Shown: piece after piece, positions 5,609 through 12,970 of the stretch
Layout of the letters: each line of letters starts with the position of its first letter
Numbering within the stretch: the stretch's first letter is position 1
Source: an archaeon
GTDB lineage: Archaea > Thermoproteota > Nitrososphaeria > Nitrososphaerales > UBA183
Assembly: GCA_021807225.1 (NCBI GenBank)
Contig: JAKAPI010000015.1
Span: forward strand, 1-13,092
DNA: 13,092 bases
Direction: 5' to 3'
Position numbers and translations under genes: made by a program
Notes under the pieces: model-generated
What the model was told of the DNA's origin: nothing
The model's database searches: none
What the model saw: the letters and a program-made list of their open reading frames with translations, nothing else

Positions 5609-6964
5609 TCACTCGAGTTCGCTGCGTGGTTCCAGAAGGCGAGCAGACGTGTTGCAATTCTTCAGCAACGACAGTAGCATGGCGTGAAGTTCTTTCACCC
5701 TTTCCGGTTCTGTGGAGGCGATGTTGTTTTGTTGCTTCGGGTCGGTAGAGAGGTGGTACAGTTCAACAGGTTCGTGTCTGGCGCTGTAGATAAGGGACCA
5801 CTCGTTTGTAGTGACAGTTACGGGGAGCCACTCTTTGACGTTCCTGCCGAATGCGTCGACGGCGCGGGTGACTTCGCCGGGGTTATGCAGAGGCCAACTG
5901 GTTACTACGAATGGCTTGCCTGCGTCGTCGTCGCCCTGCAGAATCGGTACTATGGACTGACCTTGCACGTGAGTCTGCGCTTCCACCTCGGCCAGGTCTA
6001 GTATCGTAGGCACCACGTCGCTCAAGGAAACAATCGCGTTGGTCCTGCGGGGTTTGCATCCTGGGACGCTAACCAGCATAGGTACATGTATGACTTCCTC
6101 GTACAATGGTGAGCGATAGAAGTTCGTGTCACGTATCATCGCGGGGCCGTACGTGCCGGTTGCCCGGTCCATGACCGACTTACCGAAATAACCATGCTCA
6201 CCAAAGTAGAAGCCGTGGTCGGAGGTGAAGATTATTGCGGTCTTCTCGGCCAGGTTCAGGGCCTCGACCGTGTCCAGCAGTCGCCCCACCCACCTATCGA
6301 CCATTGTAGCCTCGCCACAATAGCACGCGTGCGCGATTTCCAAATCCTCGTCAGACACGCCTCGTTCCTTATACTTGCCGTAGACGGGTGGGATTACCTT
6401 GCCATCATAATCTGGATGATATAACTCGGTGTACCAATGGGGAGGATCCCAAGGCTCGTGTGGGTCCCACGTATCTACGTACAGGAAGAATTTCTCTTTG
6501 TAGTGCCTTTGCAGCCATCTCTCAGCCGCGAGCATGGTGGCTGGAGCTGCGTAGTCCGTTTCGTGCACGCGGTAAGGCCTGACGTCGTAGCCCTCTGCCC
6601 GCTTGTAGTCTTGTCCTCGGATGTAGATGAAATCTTGGAAACCCCTGTCGTAGTTGTAGGATTCCTTGACCAGAAATGGAGTGTCAGCGACTGCGGTGGT
6701 CAGATAACCTTTCTGCGCAAGAAGCTGTGCAAGTGTAATTTCTTCGGTGGGCAAAGGCTGCCACCCCATGAAAGTGAAGGTGTACTTGCCGGTAACAAGG
6801 TCGGCCCTCGCAGGGACGGTAGGGTGGGAATTGGCGTACGCGCGATCGAAGACGACCGAATTACTTGCAAGCTTGTCTAGGTAGGGCGTGCGCATCGTCT
6901 TGTTCCCATTGCATCTTAAGTGGTCATAACGAAACGTGTCCGAGACGATTAGAATTATGTTCAT
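5609..6964 (-). CDS. Sulfatase-fold hydrolase with Thr at the nucleophile site
   Basis: A 451-residue member of the alkaline phosphatase/sulfatase superfamily, full length. Counting from ATG 6964: metal ligand D9 in the opening strand MNIILIVSDTFR, the nucleophile motif T49-V-P-A-R53 followed by ADLVTGKY, H169 in DPHEPW, D249-H250 in TSDHGFYFGEHG, and K262. Classical type I sulfatases need Cys or Ser (C/S-x-P-x-R) for formylglycine; here the position is Thr, as in nucleotide pyrophosphatases/phosphodiesterases of the same superfamily. A phosphoester- or phosphonate-cleaving role is therefore as likely as sulfate removal. No signal peptide or membrane segment, so cytoplasmic. An in-frame GTG at 6982 is an alternative start, at leaderless distance from the TATA-like box; I prefer ATG 6964 because the family starts there. 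Base use is less AGG/CTC-rich than in the transposases. Confidence 0.88.
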   Translation of the reverse strand: MNIILIVSDTFRYDHLRCNGNKTMRTPYLDKLASNSVVFDRAYANSHPTVPARADLVTGKYTFTFMGWQPLPTEEITLAQLLAQKGYLTTAVADTPFLVKESYNYDRGFQDFIYIRGQDYKRAEGYDVRPYRVHETDYAAPATMLAAERWLQRHYKEKFFLYVDTWDPHEPWDPPHWYTELYHPDYDGKVIPPVYGKYKERGVSDEDLEIAHACYCGEATMVDRWVGRLLDTVEALNLAEKTAIIFTSDHGFYFGEHGYFGKSVMDRATGTYGPAMIRDTNFYRSPLYEEVIHVPMLVSVPGCKPRRTNAIVSLSDVVPTILDLAEVEAQTHVQGQSIVPILQGDDDAGKPFVVTSWPLHNPGEVTRAVDAFGRNVKEWLPVTVTTNEWSLIYSARHEPVELYHLSTDPKQQNNIASTEPERVKELHAMLLSLLKNCNTSARLLEPRSELE

Positions 6965-7002
6965 AATGCCGCTCTTTTTCACGGCTGTGTTCCCGAGTGC
7001 CG

Positions 7003-7010
7003 ATATATTA
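7003..7010 (-). promoter_or_regulatory. TATA-like box of the hydrolase gene
   Basis: On the minus strand TAATATAT is centred near 7006, about 25 bp before 6981. Transcription would start at or next to GTG 6982, giving a leaderless GTG start or a 16-18 base leader before ATG 6964. Confidence 0.45.
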
Positions 7011-7060
7011 GTATGTGTTTAGCCTTCCTTAAGCTCGCTTCGCAATTGCTCTAGGAACGT

Positions 7061-7864
7061 TTGGTTGGGTCCTTAACTCCAGCAGCTCGCAGCATCGACT
7101 TGGCAGCACCTCAAAAAGAAGAGCGCCCATGTCCTATGTGCGGCGTGTCGCCAAACCATCTTCGAGAGCTCAGCGACAAGATCGAAGAGCTCGGTCGAGA
7201 GGTAGCCGAGCTGAAGCGGCGGCTCTCTGTGTACGAGAACTCCAACTCGCCTCCCTCGAAGAACTCTCTCCTGTACAGGGAGATGAGGAGGAACAGGCGG
7301 AGCGAGGAGGAGGGCGGTCCCGCGCCCAGGAAGCCGGGAAGGAAGGAAGGTCATCAAGGCGTCACACAGGTCTTCAAGTCGACCGGTCGGGTCGTCCACC
7401 ACACGATGGAGAGGTGCCCGAGGTGCGGCTCGACCCATCTCTCGGTCGTATCGACGGAGAGGAGGACAGTGGTGGACGTTCCTGAGCCCCTCCCCTACAC
7501 GGTGAGGGAGCACGCCGTCAATACCTACAGACGCCCGGGATGCGGGGCAGACGATCTCGCCCCAGACTCCGTGGGAAGGGGTTCCCCTCGTCCGTGGAGG
7601 AGACGAGGGACGGCGGCGTCATGTTCGGGAAGAATCCGCTCTCCGCGATGTCTACGCTCTGGTCCGTGGCGAGGCTCCCCCTGACGTAGATACCTTACGC
7701 TCTCGAGTCGACGTACGGCCTGCGCCCCTCCCCTGCGACCATAGAGCACGCCCTCGAGAAGGTGGCCGAGGGGCTCGAGGGATTCCAGGAGAAGGTCAGG
7801 AAGATCGTCAGCAGGTCGAAGGGGGCAAACTTCGACGATGCCGGGATGCCTGTCGGGGGGAAGA
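7061..7864 (+). pseudogene. IS66-like transposase remnant, C-terminus lost
   Basis: The N-terminal part shows CPMCG, then a Leu/Glu coiled coil (LRELSDKIEELGREVAELKR), the characteristic ENSNSPPSKNS, a basic stretch with RKPGRKEGHQGV, and a zinc-binding CPRCGS segment with VDVPEP after it: the layout of IS66 TnpC. A -1 shift at the C-run 7560-7563 is needed to continue into KGFPSSVEETRDGG...FGKNPLSAMSTLWSVARLP, a TAG stop interrupts at 7687-7689, and the frame goes on (IPYALESTYGLRPSPATIEH) to NFDDAGMPVGGKRG, which matches the first-Asp block of the DDE domain. There the inverted repeat of the next IS begins and the rest never reappears. One zinc-ligand Cys seems replaced by Arg (YRRPGCG). 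The true start is uncertain (7061 TTG, 7100 TTG or 7136 ATG). Dead remnant. Confidence 0.75.
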
Positions 7865-8829
7865 GGGGCTCTGTAGAAACCCTCTGACAAGAGACGACGC
7901 GACCCTCATGGCGTTGTAGGCTATCATCCTGACCCTGATCTCGTTGTTCACCCCCTTCGCCCTGACGGACCTCATCTCGTCCCCCATGGTCCTCTTCACC
8001 ACGGAGAAGATGATCTCGTCCTTGGCCCTCTGGCGGTACACCCTCTCTGAGAAGCGCCTCTTCATCTCCTTCCTGTAGAGCCCCTCGGTCCTCCAGAGAG
8101 GCACCCCCTCCATGCGCGAAGGGATCACCGACATGGCGTGCAGCTCCTCTCTCAGGAGGCGATGGTTCCTCTCCGAGTCGTACCCCTTGTCGCCTATGCC
8201 CACGCCGATGGGCCTCACCGAGTGCGCCTTCCTAACCACAGGAGGGAAGTCGATGGTGTCGTTGCGAGGACCCCGACGTACTTTGACTGAGGTGACGAGC
8301 TGGCGCCTGAGCTCGGCGCCGATGGTGAGCTTGAGGAACCTCCTCGTCCTGGTCCTCATCTCTCCAGCTGCCTCCTCATCCCCGAGAGGACGTCGCGCTT
8401 GACCCTCAGGGCGTAGTAGTAGGACGCGTGACGCATCGAGAACCCGGAGGAGTCGATTCCGAAGACCTGCCTCCTGACCCTCGTCAGGAGGACGAACCCT
8501 CCCATCACCCTCTCCAGGAGGGCGGACGACGCTCTCAGCATGAACTTCTCCAGGGTCGTGAAGTGGGGGAGCCTGGAGAGGCCGAGCTCCTCGACCAGGG
8601 TGTCGGCGACTGGGAGGAGGTCGTCGACGTACTCCCGATATGACTTCCTCATCCTCTGCCAGAGGACAAGCAGGGCGATGTGCTGCCACTGGGTGTAGTC
8701 CCTCCTGGAGAACTTGGAGGAGTAGAGCGGGACGCGCTGCCGCCGGCAGACCTTGAAGACGGCCCTGACCATCCTTATGTAGCGGCTGACCCTCCTCCTC
8801 TCTTCGTCGTCGTCCTTCGGACTCTTCAT
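7865..8829 (-). pseudogene. IS5/IS4-type transposase in two overlapping frames
   Basis: The first frame, from about ATG 8829 (MKSPKDDDEERRRVSRYIR), includes YTQWQHIALLVLWQRMRKSYREYVDDLL, GLSRLPHFTTLEKFM and the first catalytic Asp in VFGIDSSGFS; it ends at TGA 8358-8356. The second frame is displaced by -1 and could begin at ATG 8359-8357, overlapping that stop as ATGA. It carries the second Asp in GIGDKGYDSERNHRLL and the Glu in RQRAKDEIIFSVVKRTMGD. The overlap could allow coupled translation or a -1 shift, or reflect one missing G (LEEMRTRT). The second frame has no stop inside the element and runs through the inverted repeat into flanking DNA to 7808. Motifs fit archaeal IS5/IS4 transposases; the exact group is not clear. 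Confidence 0.75.
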
Positions 8830-8953
8830 CTTCGACCAAGACGGAGGTCCGGGGGACGATGGCAAAACCACCCGTCTGAAGGAATCTAGAGCCTATCACG
8901 AAGAGAATCTCATTCGGACCGGATTCCTGAAGAGAGGGTTTCTACAGAGCCCC
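7865..8953 (-). mobile_element. Insertion sequence with perfect 21-bp inverted repeats
   Basis: The ends at 7865-7885 and 8933-8953 are perfect 21-bp inverted repeats beginning GGGGCTCTGTAGAAACCC. The 1,089-bp element carries one minus-strand DDE transposase. I see no target duplication: the left neighbour is the broken IS66-like gene and the right neighbour is the transporter promoter region (itself split by another IS), so at least one flank has been deleted or exchanged since insertion. Confidence 0.85.
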
Positions 8954-8959
8954 TACACT

Positions 8960-10331
8960 GGTGTTGCCCGTAAACCCTCCGGGTGACGATTGAACGAGAT
9001 TTTACCTCTCCGTGAATCTTCTCTCTCTTTGCCCGTTCTATCCGTCTTGTGGGGGTATCGGTGCGCCGTGATAGGGTTGCGCGTCCCTTTCTCTCTCTTC
9101 TTGCTCCATGGGGACGCGTGACCCTGTCTGAGCAGGAGCAAGAAGTTGGAAAACGAAGAGCAAGAACAAAAGGAAGAAGCCTAGCGACAACCACGGCAAG
9201 CGTTCCAGGCCCAGAGACTGGAAGAGATACAACCGCTTCAGGAAGAACGAGTTCAGCCTCATCCTCCCCATCATTGCCCTGGCGGTCGGCTCATCAGAGC
9301 CCCCGTACCAGGCGAAGGCGGACGGGACCGTCGGGAGGCCGCCGGCAGACCCGAGGGCCATAGTGGTCTGCCTCCTCATCCGCGCGATCTTCGGGTACTC
9401 CTACCGCTCCGTCTACTCGTTCCTCGCATCGAGCAGGGAATACCGTGAGGTCTGCGGGATCGGCAAGCGCCTTCCGGGCTACAACACAGTTCAGGAGCAC
9501 TGCAAAGACGTCTCCGAGAAGTACCTCGACGGCCTAATCAGGCTGACCGCGGCCCTGATACTGCAGGCCCAGCAGAGGACGAAGGTCGACGCGGGGTCGG
9601 ACTCGACGGGGCTCTCCACCAGGAAGTACGGAAGGTGGCTGGAGGTGAGGAACTCGAGGCGGAAGAAGAAGAGACGGTTCGTCAAGCTCCACGCACATGC
9701 CACCACCGACGCGGAGATGCCTTTCTTCCTCTCGGCCAAGGTCACCAAGGGGTACAAGGCAGACTCGAAGCAGCTCAGGGACCTCCTGAGGAAGACCGGT
9801 GGGATCGAGATAGGTGAGGAGTCCCTCGACAAGGGGTACCTCTCGAGGCTGGACGCCCAGCTCATCGCGAACATCGGCGCCCACCCGTACATCGCCCTGA
9901 AGGAGAACACCTCGTCCGCACTCTCCCTCGGATATCCGGCCTGGAACAGCATGGTCCACGAGGCCTGGGAGCACAAGGAGGAGTACGAGAAGCACTACCA
10001 CAGGAGGTCTGTGGTCGAGGGTCTCTTCAACGCCTTGAAGGAGAGGTTCGGGAGGGAGGTCGCGTCGAAGATCAGGCACAACCAGAACGTGGAGGTCCTC
10101 TGCCGCGTGGTCTCCTGGAACGTCCTTGCCCTGGCCTACCACAGCTATGGGTGAGCGCATCAGACCGAGGTAGGCAGGCAGGGACGCCTCCCCCAGGGGA
10201 TGCTCCGCAAGGGCAGTGAAGGTCCGCGCAGACGTCGAGGACGGATAGGACCTATCGGCTGAGGAGAAGGGAGCCACAAGAGGCGCCCTAGAGGACTCTC
10301 TTCTTATCCAGGATAATTTGCGGGCAACACC
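8960..10331 (+). mobile_element. Insertion sequence with 9-bp target duplications (1,372 bp)
   Basis: The ends GGTGTTGCCCGTAAA (8960-8974) and, read inward from 10331, GGTGTTGCCCGCAAA match in 14 of 15 positions. A perfect 9-bp direct repeat CCCTACACT flanks them (8951-8959 and 10332-10340). The left duplication overlaps the last three bases of the neighbouring IS's inverted repeat, so this element landed at the very edge of that IS and is younger. It lies 15 bp upstream of the transporter's TATA-like box. Confidence 0.9.
9118..10154 (+). pseudogene. DDE transposase of the 9-bp-duplication IS
   Basis: The main frame, readable from 9132 to TGA 10152-10154, has a basic N-terminus ending in RPRDWKRYNRFRKNEF, then GRPPADPRAIVVCLLIRAIFGYSYRSV, the first Asp in AGSDSTGLS, the second in ESLDKGYLSRLDAQ, and Glu in HYHRRSVVEGLFNALKERFG: a standard IS4/IS5-type DDE core. 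That frame has no ATG/GTG/TTG before GTG 9363, which would cut off the DNA-binding part. GTG 9118 (VTLSEQEQEVGK) in the +1-related frame supplies a natural N-terminus if one A is missing in the AAAA run at 9150-9153. A shorter in-frame ATG 9108 hits TGA at 9129. The transposase is probably inactive or mis-sequenced at its 5' end. C-terminal WNVLALAYHSYG is typical. Confidence 0.75.
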
Positions 10332-10346
10332 CCCTACACTTACACA

Positions 10347-10354
10347 TTTAAATA
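10347..10354 (+). promoter_or_regulatory. TATA-like box of the transporter gene
   Basis: TTTAAATA is centred only about 18 bp before ATG 10368, slightly too close for a leaderless ATG (25-27 bp is usual). Either transcription starts inside the annotated gene and an in-frame TTG at 10389 is used, or spacing is unusual here. The nearby IS ends 15 bp upstream of the box. Confidence 0.55.
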
Positions 10355-10367
10355 ATCCTAATCATTG

Positions 10368-11735
10368 ATGTCACCACGTAGCATCAGTTTGAGCCAAGGT
10401 TCGGGCGGCCGAACGGGTACTCCCAGATCCGAGTTGGACGAGAAACGCGCAAGTGGTTTTGTTCTTTATGCTGGAATCGCGGCAGCCTTGGGGGAGTTTG
10501 TCGATGGATATGACATGATAGTAATCACAGTCGCTTCAATCGTACTTGTGCCGGTCTTTCATTTGTCTCCGGCAGCAGCCGGGTTTCTCGTCTCATCCGC
10601 ATTCATTGGAGCGGGCTTCGCGTCACTGCTCCTAGGTGACGTGGTTGACCGGATTGGTCGGTTAACTGTCTTCACTGTTGACTTGATTCTTTTCGTCATC
10701 TTGGCAATCTTCGCGGCCCTGTCGACAAATTACGTGGAATTACTTACCATCAGATTCTTTATGGGGGTTGGGGTAGGAATCGACATCACCGCTTCCTTGC
10801 CCTATCTGGCTGAGGTGTCACCGAAACACACGCGGGGGCGCATCTTGGGGTCGCTTCCGATGCTTACGTGGGCGTTCGGCGCCCTGTCGTCGATTCTCTT
10901 GGCAGTCTTGCTGCTGAGTCTTTTTGGATCAGAGGCTTGGCGATGGATGCTGGGACTTTCAGCGATTCCGGCATTGGTCACCATTGGGTTGCGTTCGAGG
11001 TTGCCAGAATCGCCGCGCTGGTTAGAAAGCCGTGGGCAAGTGGAGGACGCAAAGAGATCTTACAAGAAGTTTGGAGTTGAGTCCGCACTGACTTCTCCCA
11101 AGGTGAGCAAGAAAGGTTTCGCAAAGCTCCTCAGAGGTTTTGGGGCGATTCTGTCCGTCGTCTTGATAATCAACTTTGTACAGGCGCTCGGCGGGGCAGT
11201 TGCGTCGGTGGGGACCCCATACGTCTTTAGGTATGGGGCCTTGCTCGGCCTAAACACGGCCGTGGCATTCAGCGCCTTTGTATGGGTTGGCGACATCCTT
11301 GGAGTGTTCGTGAGCGTGGCGGTCATCGATAGAATAAGCAGGAGACACACGTGGTATCTATCGCAGACCACGAACGGATTCTTGGGTATCTTGATAGCGT
11401 TGGCCATCATGTACAAGAGTTTCTTCCTGCTCCCTCTCTTCTTTCTATTCGGCGTCTGCAATTGGATCGGAGGCTCGCCCCTGACGGTCATGTGGCCGAC
11501 TGAACTGTTCCCGACGAGCATGCGTGGCAAGTCCACGGGCTTAGGTAATACGGCTCTCCGATGGGGAATCGCATTGCTTGCCTTCATCCTGCCGGTTGGA
11601 ATAGCTGCTATCGGGGCCGTTAGTACGCTATTGCTCCTCTCGATGACATTTTTTATTACTTCTGCCATCGTTCATCACTACCCAATCTTGGATACGACCA
11701 CTAAGCCTCTTGATGAGGTCGCACGCGAAAGCTAA
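10368..11735 (+). CDS. MFS transporter, sugar-porter-like
   Basis: A 455-residue integral membrane protein with about twelve hydrophobic segments in two halves. Diagnostic motifs are the loop 2-3 signature GDVVDRIGR, the sugar-porter signature LPESPRWLESRG after the sixth segment, and WPTELFPTSMRGKSTGLG between segments ten and eleven. An Asp in GEFVDGYDMI of the first segment is typical of proton-coupled metabolite:H+ symporters. It should import a small organic solute, plausibly a sugar acid in view of the dehydratase on the same unit; the substrate cannot be read from sequence. ATG 10368 is the annotated start, with TTG 10389 possible. The stop TAA 11733-11735 is formed jointly by the target TA and the first base of an inserted IS630 element; before insertion it would have been TAG. 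The reading frame is intact. Confidence 0.88.
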   Translation: MSPRSISLSQGSGGRTGTPRSELDEKRASGFVLYAGIAAALGEFVDGYDMIVITVASIVLVPVFHLSPAAAGFLVSSAFIGAGFASLLLGDVVDRIGRLTVFTVDLILFVILAIFAALSTNYVELLTIRFFMGVGVGIDITASLPYLAEVSPKHTRGRILGSLPMLTWAFGALSSILLAVLLLSLFGSEAWRWMLGLSAIPALVTIGLRSRLPESPRWLESRGQVEDAKRSYKKFGVESALTSPKVSKKGFAKLLRGFGAILSVVLIINFVQALGGAVASVGTPYVFRYGALLGLNTAVAFSAFVWVGDILGVFVSVAVIDRISRRHTWYLSQTTNGFLGILIALAIMYKSFFLLPLFFLFGVCNWIGGSPLTVMWPTELFPTSMRGKSTGLGNTALRWGIALLAFILPVGIAAIGAVSTLLLLSMTFFITSAIVHHYPILDTTTKPLDEVARES

Positions 11736-12768
11736 CCTGGCCGACATAACTCCATGAGCAGCACCTCTTCGCCAGGAGGAAGCTTCGCATGTCTAGGTGG
11801 AACCTCCTTGTCCTGTAGTATCTCGCAAGGAATCTCTTCAGGGCCTGGAGGTTCGTGAGGAAGACTGGGAGTGCCGAGAGGTCCTTCTCCCCCTGCCTCC
11901 AGCACCCTCCATCATGTCGAACTCGGGAGACGCCGTCGGAATCCACCTCACCCTGAGCGTCTTCCTGTTCTGTCCCATGTAGTCGGTCACGGCCTTCGTC
12001 CTCTTGTGCTGGTTCGCCTTGTCCAGGAAGAGGTATTGCTTGCCAAACCTTCTGTGGACCTTCTTCAGGAAATCAAGGAATGACGGGCCGTCGAACGCCC
12101 CGTATTGTCTGAAGAACTGTCTCCCGTCGATGTTGATGACGCCGAAGACGACGGTCTTGAAGTGAGAGCCCAACACGACGCGGACAGGCCGGATTCCCGG
12201 GCCTGCCCAGACTTTCTTCGTCTTGATGTCTTGGACGAGGATGGGCTCGTCCTCTGTCACCATGGTGAAGCCTTCAGGGATGTTCCTGAGGAGCCTGGCA
12301 GTCCTTTTTTGAAACGAAGCCTCTCCTCGAGGGAGGCCGTGTGAGCCAGCCTCTTCTCTGGGACTACTGCCCTCGCTCCCCACTTGCGTACGAGCCTGAG
12401 GACGTGCCTCTCGCTGTACGTCACCCCCGCCTTCCTTCGAACGAGCTCCCTGACCTCCTTCACTGTCCAGCCGCTCCTATTCGTAGTGACCTCCCTACCG
12501 ATCTTGGCTATCAGACTCTTCTCGACCTCCGGCGGCCTCCCGCTCCTCTCCCTCGTCCTCAAGCCCTCGATGCCCCCTCCTCGAAACTCCTGACTCATAC
12601 CACAACCCAGGAGCTCTGGGCGTGAAACTCCCTGGCGGCTTGGTTCTGACCGAGGCCGTCGTACTTCACCTTCAGGACGAGGAGCATCCTCCTGCTGACG
12701 TACGCGTCCTTCTCCTCCTTGTGCGCCCTCTCGAGCGCCTCTCTCGTCACCGTGGTGGTATGCGGCAT
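11735..12768 (-). pseudogene. IS630-type transposase in four pieces
   Basis: From ATG 12768 (MPHTTTVTREALERAHKEEK) the N-terminal helix-turn-helix part reads to SWVVV, where TGA replaces a likely Trp codon (12598-12596 region). After a one-base loss at the G-run 12573-12577 it continues FEEG/GIEGLRTRERSGRPPEVEKSL, with the second HTH (WTVKEVRELVRRKAGVTYSERHV). A second shift at the A6 run 12305-12310 leads to the catalytic domain: Asp in TEDEPIL, Asp in LFLDKANQHKR. A third shift at 11905-11907 leads from SPEFDMMEG, whose last Glu is the third acid, to CWRQGEKDLSALPVF and a basic C-terminus. All three shifts are -1. The last frame has no stop inside the element and runs into transporter antisense to 11701. 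Family assignment is firm from the D-D-E blocks and TA ends; activity is unlikely. Confidence 0.8.
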
Positions 12769-12851
12769 GAGACTGATAGGGAGACGACGACCCAAGAGGG
12801 CGAGAACCAAACTTCCTTGATTACATGCTCAGAAACTTATGTCGGCTAGGT
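11735..12851 (-). mobile_element. IS630-family-like insertion (1,117 bp)
   Basis: The ends are ACCTGGCCGACATAA (from 11735) and, read inward from 12851, ACCTAGCCGACATAA (14 of 15 match), each flanked by TA (11733-11734 and 12852-12853), the TA duplication typical of IS630/Tc1-mariner elements. The left TA belongs to the transporter stop codon. Confidence 0.88.
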
Positions 12852-12970
12852 TAGTTTCAAGGAGGCTTAACTTGCGCGCGTCCGCCCTAATCCGCAGCTG
12901 CAGACAGTTATGCGGTGCCCGGGAATGGTTTGTGAAGGATTTGAACCCATATATCTGGACTCAGGTCCCA
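12852..12970. other. Non-coding tail between IS630 element and terminal repeat
   Basis: No gene is convincing here. The first two bases are the TA target duplication of the IS630 element, so before that insertion this DNA followed the transporter stop codon directly. It holds the tRNA-like fragment and the first of two TATATCTGG(A/G)CTC repeats (12950-12962); the second lies 32 bp further on (12982-12994, also 12-24). Confidence 0.5.
12926..12950 (-). other. tRNA 3'-end-like fragment, possible attachment site
   Basis: Read on the minus strand, this stretch has the order of a tRNA 3' end: a T-loop TTCAAAT, a 3' T-stem half CCTTC, seven bases ACAAACC in the acceptor position, then A as discriminator. 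The 5' T-stem half is only partly complementary and no matching GGTTTGT 5' acceptor or anticodon arm is present, so it is not a complete tRNA gene. Archaeal tyrosine recombinases often integrate at tRNA 3' ends, and a recombinase start lies about 120 bp away (in circular reading), so an att site is a reasonable guess. Confidence 0.3.

Noticed and set aside
5531..5674. Open frame continuing the 5422 recombinase fragment after a shift
   Set aside because: It needs a +1 shift unlike all other breaks here, lacks recombinase motifs, and its second half is antisense to the hydrolase gene.
5609..6982. Several long plus-strand frames opposite the hydrolase gene (for example 6437-6880)
   Set aside because: They are antisense shadows of a well-conserved coding frame with clear catalytic motifs.
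10242..10257. Palindrome around GATAGGACCTATC resembling the IS5-like end
   Set aside because: Only six bases match that IS end and the position lies inside an IS with well-defined boundaries; likely chance or an internal structure.
9534..10277. 247-codon minus-strand frame opposite a transposase
   Set aside because: It mirrors the GC-rich DDE transposase frame and shows no motifs of its own.
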